From positions 5,084,001 to 5,148,000 of the forward strand of contig NC_092310.1 in assembly GCF_036785885.1 (NCBI RefSeq): a stretch of 64,000 nt of DNA, read 5' to 3'. This document shows positions 47,114-58,698 of the stretch, one piece after another. The position numbers and the translations under genes are program-made. A model generated the notes under the pieces. That model did no database searches and was not told the DNA's origin. It saw only the letters and a list, made by a program, of their open reading frames with translations. This stretch comes from Coffea arabica (taxonomy: Eukaryota > Streptophyta > Magnoliopsida > Gentianales > Rubiaceae). Every line of letters begins with the position of its first letter. Position 1 is the stretch's first letter.

Positions 47114-49318
47114 AGTTCGAAAAGCCAAAAAAAAAAAAAAAAAAAAGGGCACTAGACTGTTTTGAGCTCCATAGAAGAGGGAATAGAGGCTGCTGACTTT
47201 TGCTAATGTTTGTTGTCCCCTATAATTCTAATGTGGGCTAGAATATTTCCTAAGAGCTCTACTCCAATGAATTTTACGATAAAGACTATCACATTATTCA
47301 AATCCATAAACGTGGTTTCTAAGAGCTCTAGGTTTCGGCACTGCATTTAGAACCAAGTCGTAGATAAGGTCCCCAACCTGAACCAATAGCAATTGCCTGC
47401 TTTAACGTAGGGCGGGCAAAAGCTGGTAAGCGTCATTTCTTGAACTTAGGAATAGGGCTTTTGATCAATAAAGCACATTTGACATTTAGTTTAAAATTGG
47501 TGCTTTTAGAGCAGTCTTTATATTTCAAAGAATAAAGAAAATTAACTTTAATAATTTTATTTATAAATTTTGAACTAAATGAAGCGATAAATGTATTTAG
47601 AATTCAAATTTGCAAATTCAAATTAAAAAAAAAAGCACTTGTGAAAGTTTATACCCAAACAATATGATTAGACACTTAATAAATAATTTGATAAAAATTC
47701 TATTAATTAAGTGTTTTTTAATAAGCGATTGCAAGTCGATACCGGCCGAATTTAAATGCTGAAACAATAGCCTAGTAGAACCAAGTCCTGGGCAAGCTGC
47801 CCAACCTAAACAGCACTATTTACTTAATTTTTTTTAAATTTTTGGCACAATGTTATTTACTTTTTTTTTTTAAAGTTCTGAAAAAATAGCCGAGTTTATA
47901 CTTAGAACAAGATCAGAACAGTAGCGTCTCAAAGTTAACCAAAAATACTGCAAACAACGAAGTTAAAAAAAATTAAACAATTATCATATTGCATCTAAAA
48001 AAAATAAAACAATTATCATACATTCTACCATATAAAAAGTTTGAAAAAGAAAGTTTAGCTAAGTTATTGTCTATTTTATTGGAGTTGCAGCAGAATGAAG
48101 AGGAAATTTTCTATAATTTATGACATAAATCAGAGTTAGTAAAAATATTTACTAAAGCATGCTCATATTTAACTATTGCAAAAAAGATCCCGATCTAACC
48201 CATTCTTTTAACTTTAAATAGAATCAGTAAGAAGTACTGGCCTCCAAAATCAATGTAAAAGTTTAAAAATCTCTTAGGACTAAACTCATATATTTTCGTA
48301 GAGAACTGAGGTGGAGTCAAAATAATACTTTAACAACACTTTCAAGTATATCCAAGTTGAAGTTCTGAATCCAAACCTTCATTTGCTTTTAAAACCAATT
48401 TCCAATTCCAATGTAGCAATATTTTTCCTCTTTGTAATTGAGCTTTTGTTCTCAGGTAACTTGAAAAAAATCTTTTCTGCAACTTTACTCTTCAACAAAT
48501 CTTGATTTTAAGCCATTTTATGGGGCATGAATGGATCAATTAATGATTAATAACACCACTTTGTTGTCCCATTTTCACATTGAGGAGTTCCAATAATAGT
48601 GAAAATTAATTGATTGTTTTAGATTGGAACATTATATTTGATTGATTGTGGGAATTGATTTTTGGTTTTTTAATTAAGCAAGTTTTATTGCTCACAGCAA
48701 TAAATTTTCATCAACAAAAATTAAGCAATGTTTCCTTCTTTTCCACCAACATATTCCTTAAAAGACTAATTTTTATATCAAAAGTTTGGACAATTTTGAG
48801 AAAAACTTTTTTGAGCAATATTTTGGTGACTTGTTATAGTTTAAGACATTAAGAAGTGAGGATAATGGGAGAAAATGTGCATTAATAGTAGCACAAATTT
48901 GAAAGATTAACTGTACTTAAAATTTGGATACAATAATTATTTATCAGCTTCAGTACTCGTAGAAGTTTTGTCTTAGGATATTTTGAAATATTCCAGCCAT
49001 TCTTTTTTTCTTAATCAATATGTTAATAATATAGTGAACTTAATTGGCAATTTAACCTTTTGTCTTGTCATTAACTTTTTTAAACCAACATATACGATAT
49101 AATGACTTTAATCATCATTAAACAATAAGGGCATAATATGAAATGATCATCAATTTCTAAGGGTGTAACAACAATAAGAAAAGCACAGTTAATCCAGCAT
49201 ATACGATATAATGACTTTAATCATCATAAAACAATAAAGGCATAATATGAACCTTTAGTCATCATCAATGTGTAAGGGTATAATGGTACTAAAACAACAA
49301 TAATACTAAAACTTAAAA
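47114..49318. other. AT-rich intergenic DNA
   Basis: A poly(A) run lies at about 47127-47148. 47340-47400 and 47770-47810 share AACCAAGTC...CCAACCTGAAC-like phrases. 49089-49306 holds two copies of an approximately 109-bp direct repeat (CATATACGATATAATGAC at 49089 and 49198). No gene. Confidence 0.5.
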
Positions 49319-49775
49319 CACTACAAGAAATTTGGCATTTTGTGACAATATTCTCAGTGACAACAAAAAAACTTGTCACAATTGAGAAAATTTAGTGACG
49401 AGTTTTGATGTCGTCATAGTTGACCGTAGGTACACTCTTCAACAGTGACAAATGGGATAAGTCGTCACAATATGCATGACGCGCAACTAGCCAATGTGGC
49501 GGGAGATCACCATTGTGACGATTGGGAAATAGGTTGTCACTTAAATAAGTCCTACAGTAACAACTTAACATGCCGTCATAATATGGTTGCCAGTTCAGAA
49601 TTAATGACAACAACTACTCGACACCGTCCAAAGTGTTTATTCCTAACTCACCTTCACTAATTCTACTATGTCACCCTAATTTTTTCAATATGGCTCATAT
49701 GTTGTAAATAAATTTTATTAATTCTACTATGACATCCTGACTTTTACATTTTAGCCCCTGATATCGTCACAATAT
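49319..49775 (+). mobile_element. CACTA-element end, truncated
   Basis: Begins CACTACAAGAAATTTGGCAT, the standard CACTA terminus. Sub-terminal TGACAA/GTCACAAT motifs follow in both orientations, and CGTCACAATATGCAT occurs near both 49464 and 49765. I find no matching inverted terminus downstream, so only one end seems to remain, abutting the NLR pseudogene. Confidence 0.65.
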
Positions 49776-51360
49776 GCATCGTTCCTTTAACAGAGGACAA
49801 CCACACATACATAGTAAGCTTAATTCGGTGAGGCGCCTCATGGCATCTTCTGAAGGGAGATACCGAAGCTTTTCACAATCATATAGAGATAAGTATGCGA
49901 GAGATGCAAGGTTCCCAATCCAATCTGGTAATGCTTCCATTCCTCCAAATCCATGTAGATGTAAATGAATCAAACTAGTCAAGTATTGGACTTGAGCTGG
50001 CAAAAACTCTGCATGAGGCATCCCAGATAAATAGAGCGTTCACAATTGTGATGAAGATTTTAACCCTAACCAATCAAATTCATTGTTGGTTGAAGAATCA
50101 TCTGAAAAGGGACCGACCTCCAACTCCCGTAAGCAAGTAAGAGAAGCAAATGCTTTGGGTGTAGTCAGTAATTTGGGACAATTCCTTAAACAGACCCGTT
50201 CTAGATTAGGACTCTCATGCAAGCGTTCAACCATTGGAAAGGAGACCAAATTAGGGCAGTCATTCACACAAAGATGACTCAGAGACAGACACGCCTCTAG
50301 CATAATGCTTATCAACCCTTCACAATCAGTAATAGTCAACTTACGAAGAGACATGGTGGCCTCTAGCAGGATGCTTATCAACCCTTCACAATCAGTAATA
50401 GTCAACTTATAAAGAGACGGGAAGGCTTTGCTGTCCAACGTTATAATTGGGCATCTTCGTATCTTTAAGCACTGCAATGATTGGATTGTACCGAGAGATT
50501 CCGGCAGTTTCCTCAAACTGTCACAATCAGTAATTGTCAAAGACTCAAGAGAAGTGCCGCAACCCTTAAAACTTGTAAAATTGGGACATTTCACCAATGT
50601 AAGAGATGTTAAAATTTTAAGCTGATGATGATTGTGAGTCACACCCATGAGACATGTCAGTCCAGCCATACCAGTTAGACTAAATATTTTGAGCTGTGAG
50701 GGATTTGCTACTTTAGTAAGAATCTTTTTGACCACGGAAACATGGTCATTTTGCTCTATTGTTAAATTTCGTAGGCTTGGAAACTGACTTGGAACATTGG
50801 CCAGTTGAGGGCAACCCGTAATGAATAATTTCTCAAGCATAGGAAACACATCAACTGCAACTCCTTCTGGTTCCATCCATTCTTCCAATTTCCCCATGTC
50901 CTCTAGGTGGAGAGTGTTAAGCACCGGAAACAATCTTCTAGATGACATTGCTATTGGTTGTTCACCACTAGTAATCTCATAGAATGAAGGCCCAATAGCT
51001 TTTACATTTGGCAGTCCCACGAACTTGAGATTTCGGAGGAATGGCAGTTGCCCTAGTGCATCAGGTACTTCTCTGCATCTTTTGCAATTTATTAGCCTCA
51101 AGTCTACTAACTTGTTCACAGCTGTTTATAAATTCATCAACCATTGTGTAAATTTATCACCCATGAACAGAATAACTTCTAACTCTTTCAGATTTGAGTG
51201 AGGTTGGAGGCCTTCCAATACATCTTCATCACAGTTGGCACCTTCTCTGTTCCTGCTATTCCACTTCAATTTCAACTTCAACAGATTTGGCTTCCCATAT
51301 AAATTTGCTCCTTTAGCTGCTTCTTTACCATTTACAAGTTCAAGATTCCTTAGTAGGTAT
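49767..51360 (-). pseudogene. NLR (RGA-type) LRR fragment with two nonsense codons
   Basis: Leucine-rich-repeat part of a CC-NBS-LRR resistance-type gene (intracellular immune receptor family). The minus strand reads NLELVNGKEAAKGANLYGKP at 51310-51345, then repeats such as LTSLTLVKCPNFTSF, LESLTITDCDSLRKLPESLG and LPDWIGNLASLAYLSLYDC. The frame runs throughout but is cut by TAA at 51126-51128 and TGA at 50040-50042. The NB-ARC and coiled-coil parts are absent: coding homology stops at about 51360 in AT-rich DNA. A 66-bp (22-residue) LRR duplication lies at 50293-50424. Probably a non-functional remnant. Confidence 0.85.
50293..50424 (-). repeat. 66-bp tandem duplication within the LRR
   Basis: GCCTCTAGCA...AGTCAACTTA occurs twice, starting at 50293 and 50359. 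It encodes two near-identical 22-residue repeats (LTITDCEGLISI). Confidence 0.9.
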
Positions 51361-52411
51361 AAATTTGATTATCTATTCGACTTATCCACCTAAATAAGAT
51401 AATGCCTAAAATTTTGGTATTAAGGTTCTCATCTAAAATAATAATAAGTTAATGTAATAAAACTTTTATGTCTCAATCCTTCAAAAAAAAAAAACTTTTA
51501 TGTCTAAAAAAGTAAATTGAAATATGAAACTTACTTCTTTTTAGGAATAAATTACTACTTTATGTACCCAACTTACTTTTTAGAAAGTAAGTTTAGTTCA
51601 AATAATAGCAAATTTCGTAGATAAATGGCAAATCTTGTTGATAACATAATAAATTTGATTAATGATCAAAACTTGCTAGTTTATGACACGAATTTACTAT
51701 TTTATTTTAAAAAATTATAGCAAACTAGTATTAGGAAGTTTATTTGAAATAATACTAAGATATTTTTTATTAATGATTGAAACTTAGTATTATATTTTGT
51801 AAGCACTCATAATATACCTGTATAATACACGATTGTGCCTATCATTTAAAAATCTTGTGTGTTTTATACACTTTAAAATTAGTATAAAATTATTTTATTT
51901 TTCATGTAACTTCATAAAATATGTAAAAAAAATTTGTCTCATTATAAAGGGTTAATCACAAAAACTCCCCCTAAGGTATAGCCACTTTTGCTCTTTATTT
52001 CCTAAAGTTATTTTTTCTTATCTTATCCCCTAAACCATTAGTCAATTTTAACATTGTGTAATAGTGATGTCAAAAAGATATTAATACCCCTAAGAGTTAA
52101 CTAATTTATTCTATTACTTAGATTAAATATATATATGTCTGGATAAAGTAATGCTAATGGAACTTCAATTACTGTTAATGACACTAATTTTACATTGATA
52201 AAAGTTGGTCTTGCCAATAAAGTGTAAATGACAAAAATTGCTAAAATATAGCATTTTTTAATTTGGAGAAAATCAAAAACTAAGTTCCCAAAATACTTCA
52301 CTTTTATTTTAAAAAAAAAATCTCAACTTGTTAATTGAATTCAAGATGATTGTATTATAAAAAATATGCCTCCTCAAATCAACATTAATGAGTAGATGTG
52401 AGATACAACAT
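51361..52411. other. AT-rich intergenic DNA
   Basis: No gene. 51957-52030 (GGTTAATCACAAAAACTCCCC onward) looks like one end of a Mutator-like MITE, but I find no matching partner. Confidence 0.45.
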
Positions 52412-52558
52412 GGTAAAATAAGTAGAATTGCACTACTTGTCCCTCACATATCATCGATGTGAAAATCTAGTCCCTCAAAATAAAAATGATCAATCTTAGT
52501 TCCTAACAAATAAAAAATGATCCCTTTAAGTCCCCGGTCACTTTTCCATTCAATTTTG

Positions 52559-54458
52559 GGTTAATTACATTTACCTCCCTTAAGATTAGGCCAAACTAAC
52601 AGATACCCCCTTCAAATTTATTACTGTTTAACAAAAGCCACCCTACCGTCTAAAACTGTTAGGGATTCTACTAGTGCCAGCCAAAAATTAAAGTGAAAGC
52701 CCAAAAATGTCCTTCAAGATCCACATGCTATTATCTGTCTATACTTTTATTCCGAAAATAGCCTTTTTCATCCGAATAAAGATTAAACAATGAAAACACT
52801 CTAAAAAAATCCATCTGAATGTGGTCTCTTCTAGTTGTGCTTCAGCATAGATGGTTAAGGAAAATGATCAATTGTGTTTTTCCAAGTGATTGAGCACTTA
52901 ATTTATCCTTTGAATTTTTTTATTGAAGTTTAAATCAATCAAAATTTGCAAAATTTTAGTATTATAATGCACATCTCTATACCTAGAGATTAGTCATTAC
53001 AATAGTATGCCAAACGTGAGAAACTTACTCCAGAACAGCCAAACATAGCATCAACATTTGGAACTAATCTTCCAAATTCTCCAAAAATTACTTACAGATG
53101 AAATACTCAAGCATACATCTGCACCAAAATGCATATTTTTTTCAAAATAAACATTACGAGAAAACACGCAAATGCTCTTCACCAGAATGCATAGTTTTAT
53201 TACATCATTAGCAATACTAGATTAATAGCTGCTGATGGGACTTATGAAACATTGCATAAGATCCAGACAGCTATCCAATTATTACTGATACCACAAAAGA
53301 CTTGCTAAAAGCATTAAGTCAACCAAGTTTGCAACCAAAATAAAGTACTAGGAACATAGGACTCAATGCATAACATATTAAGATGAAAAAGATTTTCCAA
53401 CAACTGGTGCAACAGATGAGGTAAAAGGGCTACTATTAGAATGTGCAAATGTCTCTTCTCCATTAGAATTTGCAGCTGGTCTTGTTCCTGCCATATAGTT
53501 GAAGCCTCCGCAGTAGCTAATGAATTAGGAGCAACATTCAATGCTGAGGTTGTGGTAGCTTTTGCCTTCAACACCTTTCTCGCAAGATCATTACCCAGTA
53601 GCATGGATGCACGTGAACTTCCAAACATCTTTTCTAATGCTCTAGTATTGGTACCACTTATGTAATCTATTGACCCTTGAAGTATGAAAGCCTTTAAATA
53701 AATTAGTGAAAAGTCCATTTATTGTTCACATAATTCTTTAGAGAGTAAGTAATATAACCTGAGAAGTCTGAACAGATTCCTGTGTTCCTTCAAAAGGCAG
53801 GTTATCTGCAATTAACACCTATGTTCCTCCATGAAATAGTCCACGTGCAGCAGCTGTTGTTGCCTCAGATTGTTATCCAGACATTTTAGAACACATTTCA
53901 TTTTTGTCAAGATTCAGCTTCAGGGAAAATGAAATGCTAAAGTGAGTAAATATTAATGAGTTTAAAGATGTACCATCCTTCCAAGCTCTCGTCACTTCAA
54001 CAAGCCAAACAATACTACTACAATCTTCTGTTTTGTTTTGGTTATCAACGGGATTAGAAAGTAAAATATTTGAATAAACAAGAATGAGTAGAATGATCAA
54101 AGTTTAAAGATCAAAGCTTTGAACCATGCAGAGTAGAAAGGGTTAATATAGGAGGAGAGAGAGTGTAGGAGTATGATGATAATTCGGATGATTGCTGGAA
54201 TAGTGGCTGGAGTAGTGGCAAATATATAGGAGACTTCTATAGCTTTTTCCGCCAAAATGCTATTTCTGTAATTTTAAAATAAAAAATTTTTTGTTTTAGA
54301 AATTGATAGACATGTTGAAGGACATTTAGTCTTTTTCCTTACTTCCATTAATCACAAGTGACGGAAGTTATTGTGAGGGGGTATCTGTTATGTTTTTAAA
54401 CCACGAGGATTGATTAGTAGTTTGGCCTCATCTGGAGGGAGGTAAATGTAATTAACCC
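52559..54458. mobile_element. Mutator-like element (inner), 1900 bp, possible Pack-MULE
   Basis: Flanked by a perfect 9-bp duplication TTCAATTTT (52550-52558 and 54459-54467). The ends GGGTTAATTACATTTACCTC are identical over at least 23 bp in inverted orientation, with weaker pairing further in. The interior has spliced, exon-like sequence on the minus strand but no transposase. Confidence 0.88.
53314..53870 (-). pseudogene. Captured exon-like gene fragment inside the inner MULE
   Basis: On the minus strand an exon-like stretch (NLPFEGTQESVQTSQ, about 53760-53804) ends at CAG|GTTATATT. After an intron-like gap with a TTTAAAG acceptor near 53697, another begins (AFILQGSIDYISG, RALEKMFGSSRASMLL, GNDLARKVLKAK). 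Upstream, 53830-53900 has a further coding-like piece. I do not recognise the parent gene. Exon-intron structure without a transposase is typical of captured host fragments in Pack-MULEs; here that is inference. Confidence 0.45.
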
Positions 54459-55307
54459 TTCAATTTTTAGCCACGATTACTCAAGGGCCCATTACATGAC
54501 TAGTTTTTAAAGAGTAAAAATGGCAAATCACTTTTATGATGTATGCCCTTAAGCATTGAGAAACTGAATAGTATTGTCCTATCTTATTTCCCTTTTAATA
54601 AATTCATAAAATCTCATTTGTAGTAAGTGAAAGTAGCTTATTTGAGTAAATTAATTTTTTCCATGTAAACGTTTAAATTCTGGCTTAGAAATGAACCATC
54701 AAAATGGGCTGTTTGTTTGTTTGTATTGAGTCTAGCATCAAGAAGGGTTGTTTGTTTGTATTGAAATCATCGGCACCCTAATTCCAGAGAGGGGCAGCAA
54801 CCCATTCCAAAACTCTCAACCTCCCTGCCCTGCGTCAATCAAGGGACCTGTGGTTCAAAGACTCGGTCGAGTTTGAATCATCACCGGAACTCCAGCTTCC
54901 GTTGTGCAATATCCGGTCGAAACGCATTCAAACTTAGAAGATTCAAGCCGATTCGACCCCAGGACTCAAACGAGCAGCCGAGTCTATCGAGTCAACGCAT
55001 ATTGACTCATTAGATATCCATGGATGCAGGCTTTCACCATTTGAGGGTATAAATAAATTAAAAAAATGTTGGTCCCCATACATTTGATAAACAATGAGAT
55101 GATTGCCATTTTTATCCTTTAAAAATTGGTCATGTGAAGGATCCGTGACCAATTCCAGCAAAAATTTGAACAGAAAAGTGACTAGAGATTAAAATTGATC
55201 ATTTTTTATTTAATAGGGATTAAAATTTATCATTTTCATTTTGAAAGACTAAATTTTCACATTGATGATATGTGAGGGACAATTATTGCAATTCTCCCGG
55301 TAAAATA

Positions 55308-56274
55308 TCTCTGTACACATGTCATGGATATTTGAGCATTTCAATAAAAAAAATATTTTTGTTGTTAATATAACATAGTATTATAGTGTGCTAATTATTT
55401 TAGAATTGTTTCGTACATGAAATGAATTTAATTTAAATTACATAGTAGATTATATGTGTGCATATGATTTTTCATTTTCCGGTTAGAACTCAACTTTATG
55501 AACATTCTCCCGAGAAAAAAAATCCAGATCTCCTTTCAAAGTATTTTTATACTAATTGTTATTTGGAGGTCATTAATGTCATTTTATTAAACCGTTAATG
55601 TTGTCTGTTAATTAAGAGAGGAAGTTTTAACAAAAAATAAAATTAGGGAAAAAGCACAAATTCATCATAAAAATTTTAGCCAAGATAATTGTGAGAGTAG
55701 AATAGGAGGAAGACAGTCTATGAGAGTAATAGCTCCAGTACGCTTCATAATGTAAGGAAACAGGCAATTTTTACTTAAAGATGCAATATTTTTCCTTTTA
55801 CTATTAGTAAGTTTAATTTAAAGAAAAATAAATTTTGTCAAATAATAAGTAAATTCGATTACTCAAAGCAAAAACTTCTATTTTGTGAAAAAAAAAAGCT
55901 TATTGTTTAAGAGATTTAAATTCCAATCTTAATGAAAAACTTACTAACACTAATATTAACTATTCTAATATAATATTAGAAAAGACGCTAAAAAGCCTAA
56001 TATGTCACTAAAGTCAGTATAAACTTATAACAATAGATTTCCTTAATATCGTTACCATAACTATTAGCACTGTAGCATTGTCATTGATTTATGGTGATCA
56101 GAATAAGGGAATGTTGATTTTTGACATTGTTCACATTTCAATGGCAAAAATTTACTCTCAGCTAACGACGTGAAGAAGGTAAAGATGAAAAGTTGAGGTC
56201 TGGTCCACTGTTAAAGGTTGCGCGATAGAATTTTCCCCATACGAACTCGCTTTTGGCATTTTGATGGGGCCTAT
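55308..56274. other. AT-rich intergenic DNA
   Basis: No coding or structural feature that I can support. Confidence 0.45.
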
Positions 56275-56522
56275 GAGGGAAAATTGCTGTTTTTGTTCCT
56301 AAAGTTTAGAACAGGAGCTATTCTAATCCCCAAAGTTTGACGCAAGGCAAATCTGGTCCGTAATGTTTCTAGTTTAAAGCACATTCAGGACCATTTAGCT
56401 ATTTTTTTTAATGTTCACTAGGATGGAGTCACATGACCCTTATCAAAAATTTTGATCTTACATCTTTTAAAGGAGGAGGGACAAACAAATGAAGTCAAGA
56501 TCAAAACTAATTTTGGAACGCT

Positions 56523-56573
<51 letters not shown>

Positions 56574-56868
56574 TGTGTGTGTACTTTTAGTCATTTCTCT
56601 ATTTCCTTTTTATTACACACGCATGGTTATGTGAGTAAGTAATCCTTAGTATCATGATCTACTTTCTTTTTTACTTTTAGGCAAGGTCATGTAACTACAT
56701 GTGGCTCCATCATGATAGAAATTGATAAAAATCAATTAATCCTAAATGCGTTTCAAATTTGAAACATTAGGAACTCATTTGCTTAGGTCCAAATTTTGGG
56801 TACTAAAATTTCTCTTATATCAAATTTTAGGGATCAAAACTGCATTTTTACATTAACATTCATGTTCT
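56275..56868. mobile_element. Long-TIR MITE-like element, no duplication found
   Basis: 56278-56440 pairs as an imperfect inverted repeat with 56695-56865 (TGTTTTTGTTCCTAAAGTTT against TTTTGATCCCTAAAATTTGA, and GGATGGAGTCACATGACC against GATGGAGCCACATG). The centre holds a (TA)n run. MULE-style ends are likely, but I see no clean 9-bp duplication. Confidence 0.55.
56525..56563. repeat. (AT)n microsatellite with flanking (CA)n/(TG)n
   Basis: 39 bp of alternating AT, followed by GACACACACATGTGTGTGTA, which is itself palindromic. Confidence 0.95.
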
Positions 56869-57140
56869 TAAGTTGCCTCTAACGATTGCTTCCTACGTTG
56901 TTTCAAATGCAGGACCCTCTGTTAATATAAAGATGGCAAAAAAGCCTACGAAAGCCGAGTTAGATGAGCACCAAACACTAGCAAAGTCAGAATTCACTTT
57001 TACTTTCTGATGACTTGCTAAGAACATTAAAACTGGATATAAAGCCAATGTTGAATTTCTTGACTGAATTCCTAACTATAAAGCTTATTCTGCTTGCAAG
57101 ATAAAGCCATGTTTAGGAATAGGATTAGAGGCATTCCAAC

Positions 57141-57488
57141 CATGGTTCGAAGACTCGGCCGAGACCGAGACAACTCGGCCGAGTCATCACCATCTCAGCC
57201 TAGTCCGAGACGAGATCGCGACGAAACGATATCGAGATACGTGACTCACCGAGACGTCACCGTGAAGGCTTAAAACGGTCGAGTCTCATCGACTCATTCC
57301 GAGTCAACTCGAATTTTTATTATTTTTACTAAGTTTTTAATTATTTTTGTTTATCATATTTTTTATAATTTTTAGAATATTAAATATTTCAAAAATTTGC
57401 GTATCGCCGAGACCACGATCAATATGCCGAAGCTGATGTGGAATGGTCTAGGCCGCGACTGCAACCGCAACCGTGACTTTGAACCATG
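57141..57488. mobile_element. hAT-like MITE, 348 bp
   Basis: The ends CATGGTTCGAAGACTCGG and (reverse complement) CATGGTTCAAAGTC are flanked by ATTCCAAC (57133-57140) and ATTCTAAC (57489-57496), an 8-bp duplication with one mismatch. The interior is rich in CGGCCGAGTC-type palindromes, unusually GC-rich for this area. Confidence 0.7.
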
Positions 57489-57496
57489 ATTCTAAC

Positions 57497-58690
57497 TGGT
57501 GCTGGAGATAAGCATTAGTGACTAACATCTTCAATGATGTTCACATCTCTTGACAGGGAATTGGCACCATTACTTGGATCCATCTTTATCATCAGTGACA
57601 CAAAGTGTCAAACTCCTTTTCTTACTATTCTTTCAGTAAATTGAGACTTGCGTACAAGTATAATTGAATCTACATCTTTTAAATTATTCATACTCTGAAC
57701 AAAAATCTCAGCCATAACGAAAACAAGATTTTAGCAAAGCCATTTTCTTTTTTCAGTTTATATTATCTGATAACCTTTCTGAGTGGTAACTATGGTGCCC
57801 TCTTCTCAGAATGAAAATTCTGATAATATGTCTGTCAAGATAAACAGTATTGCAATTGCTATCTCGTACTAGTGTTGGTTTGAGAAACTGACAAATTTGT
57901 AAAGGACCCGCCAAAAGCTAAAGATTGATGATTGATGGCAAATTAGTAGTGCACAGAAAGCTTTTGCTTTTTCTCTTCTGATGTCTTTTTTCTTGCAGAG
58001 ATAGGGCATTCAAGCCGTATTAAGCAGCAAAGCATTATGAACATGCTTACAAATGTCTTTCTTGTTGGAATTTCTTTTCTCCTTTTGCAACTATTGATGA
58101 TTCCTTTGACAAATCATTCGTGAATGATATGTATTTAGAAAACTATGCACTGAAGAAACTAGACTGGTAGGATAAATCAAACTGAGAGTGTCATGTATCT
58201 GTTCTCATATATTATTTTCCCTTGTTAGAAGCACATCTTAAGGGAGATCATGTGAATCAAACTCAACAATTGACGGAAGAAAGAATATGAAGAAAAGCTT
58301 ATGCCTATTTTTTGCTGAATCGGATAGAACCAATGTGTATTATTGAGCTATGATCAAAAGTCAGAAAGAAATTATCCTGTATTTTGGCATTATAGCATAT
58401 CCAAATGAATTCTTCACTTATTCTTTCGCTTTTATGGTTACCAGCTTACCATAATGACTCTATAGCATTAACAGTAAAAAGATATTTTATGAAAATTAAA
58501 GAGAGAAAATAATAACTATTACTAAGTAACTACTATACTAAAATTCATCAATATGTCCAAGGAATTTTTAAAAATTACGTAGCCCCTAACCCTTACTGAT
58601 TATGTGAGCAATTATGATTGCTGAATGAATGCTAAGAGGTCCATTTACTACAAGATATAAAAATTGCTTTCTAATTCATAATAAGCCTGA
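57497..58690. other. Intergenic or decayed host-gene DNA
   Basis: No exon I can support. It lies next to the split frame at 58699, so upstream exons of that gene could be hidden here. Confidence 0.35.
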
Positions 58691-58698
58691 CAATTCTC

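Larger units (their letters stand above)
52421..55298. mobile_element. Mutator-like element (outer), about 970 bp without its insert
   Basis: Flanked by a perfect 9-bp duplication GGTAAAATA (52412-52420 and 55299-55307). The inverted ends extend at least 130 bp: left AGTAGAATTGCACTACTTG, right (reverse complement) GGGAGAATTGCAATAATTG, both continuing TCCCTCACATATCATC. It contains the inner element 52559-54458. The remaining interior (54468-55140) has no gene I recognise; 54840-54970 holds CGGTCGAGTTTGAATC-type repeats. Confidence 0.85.
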
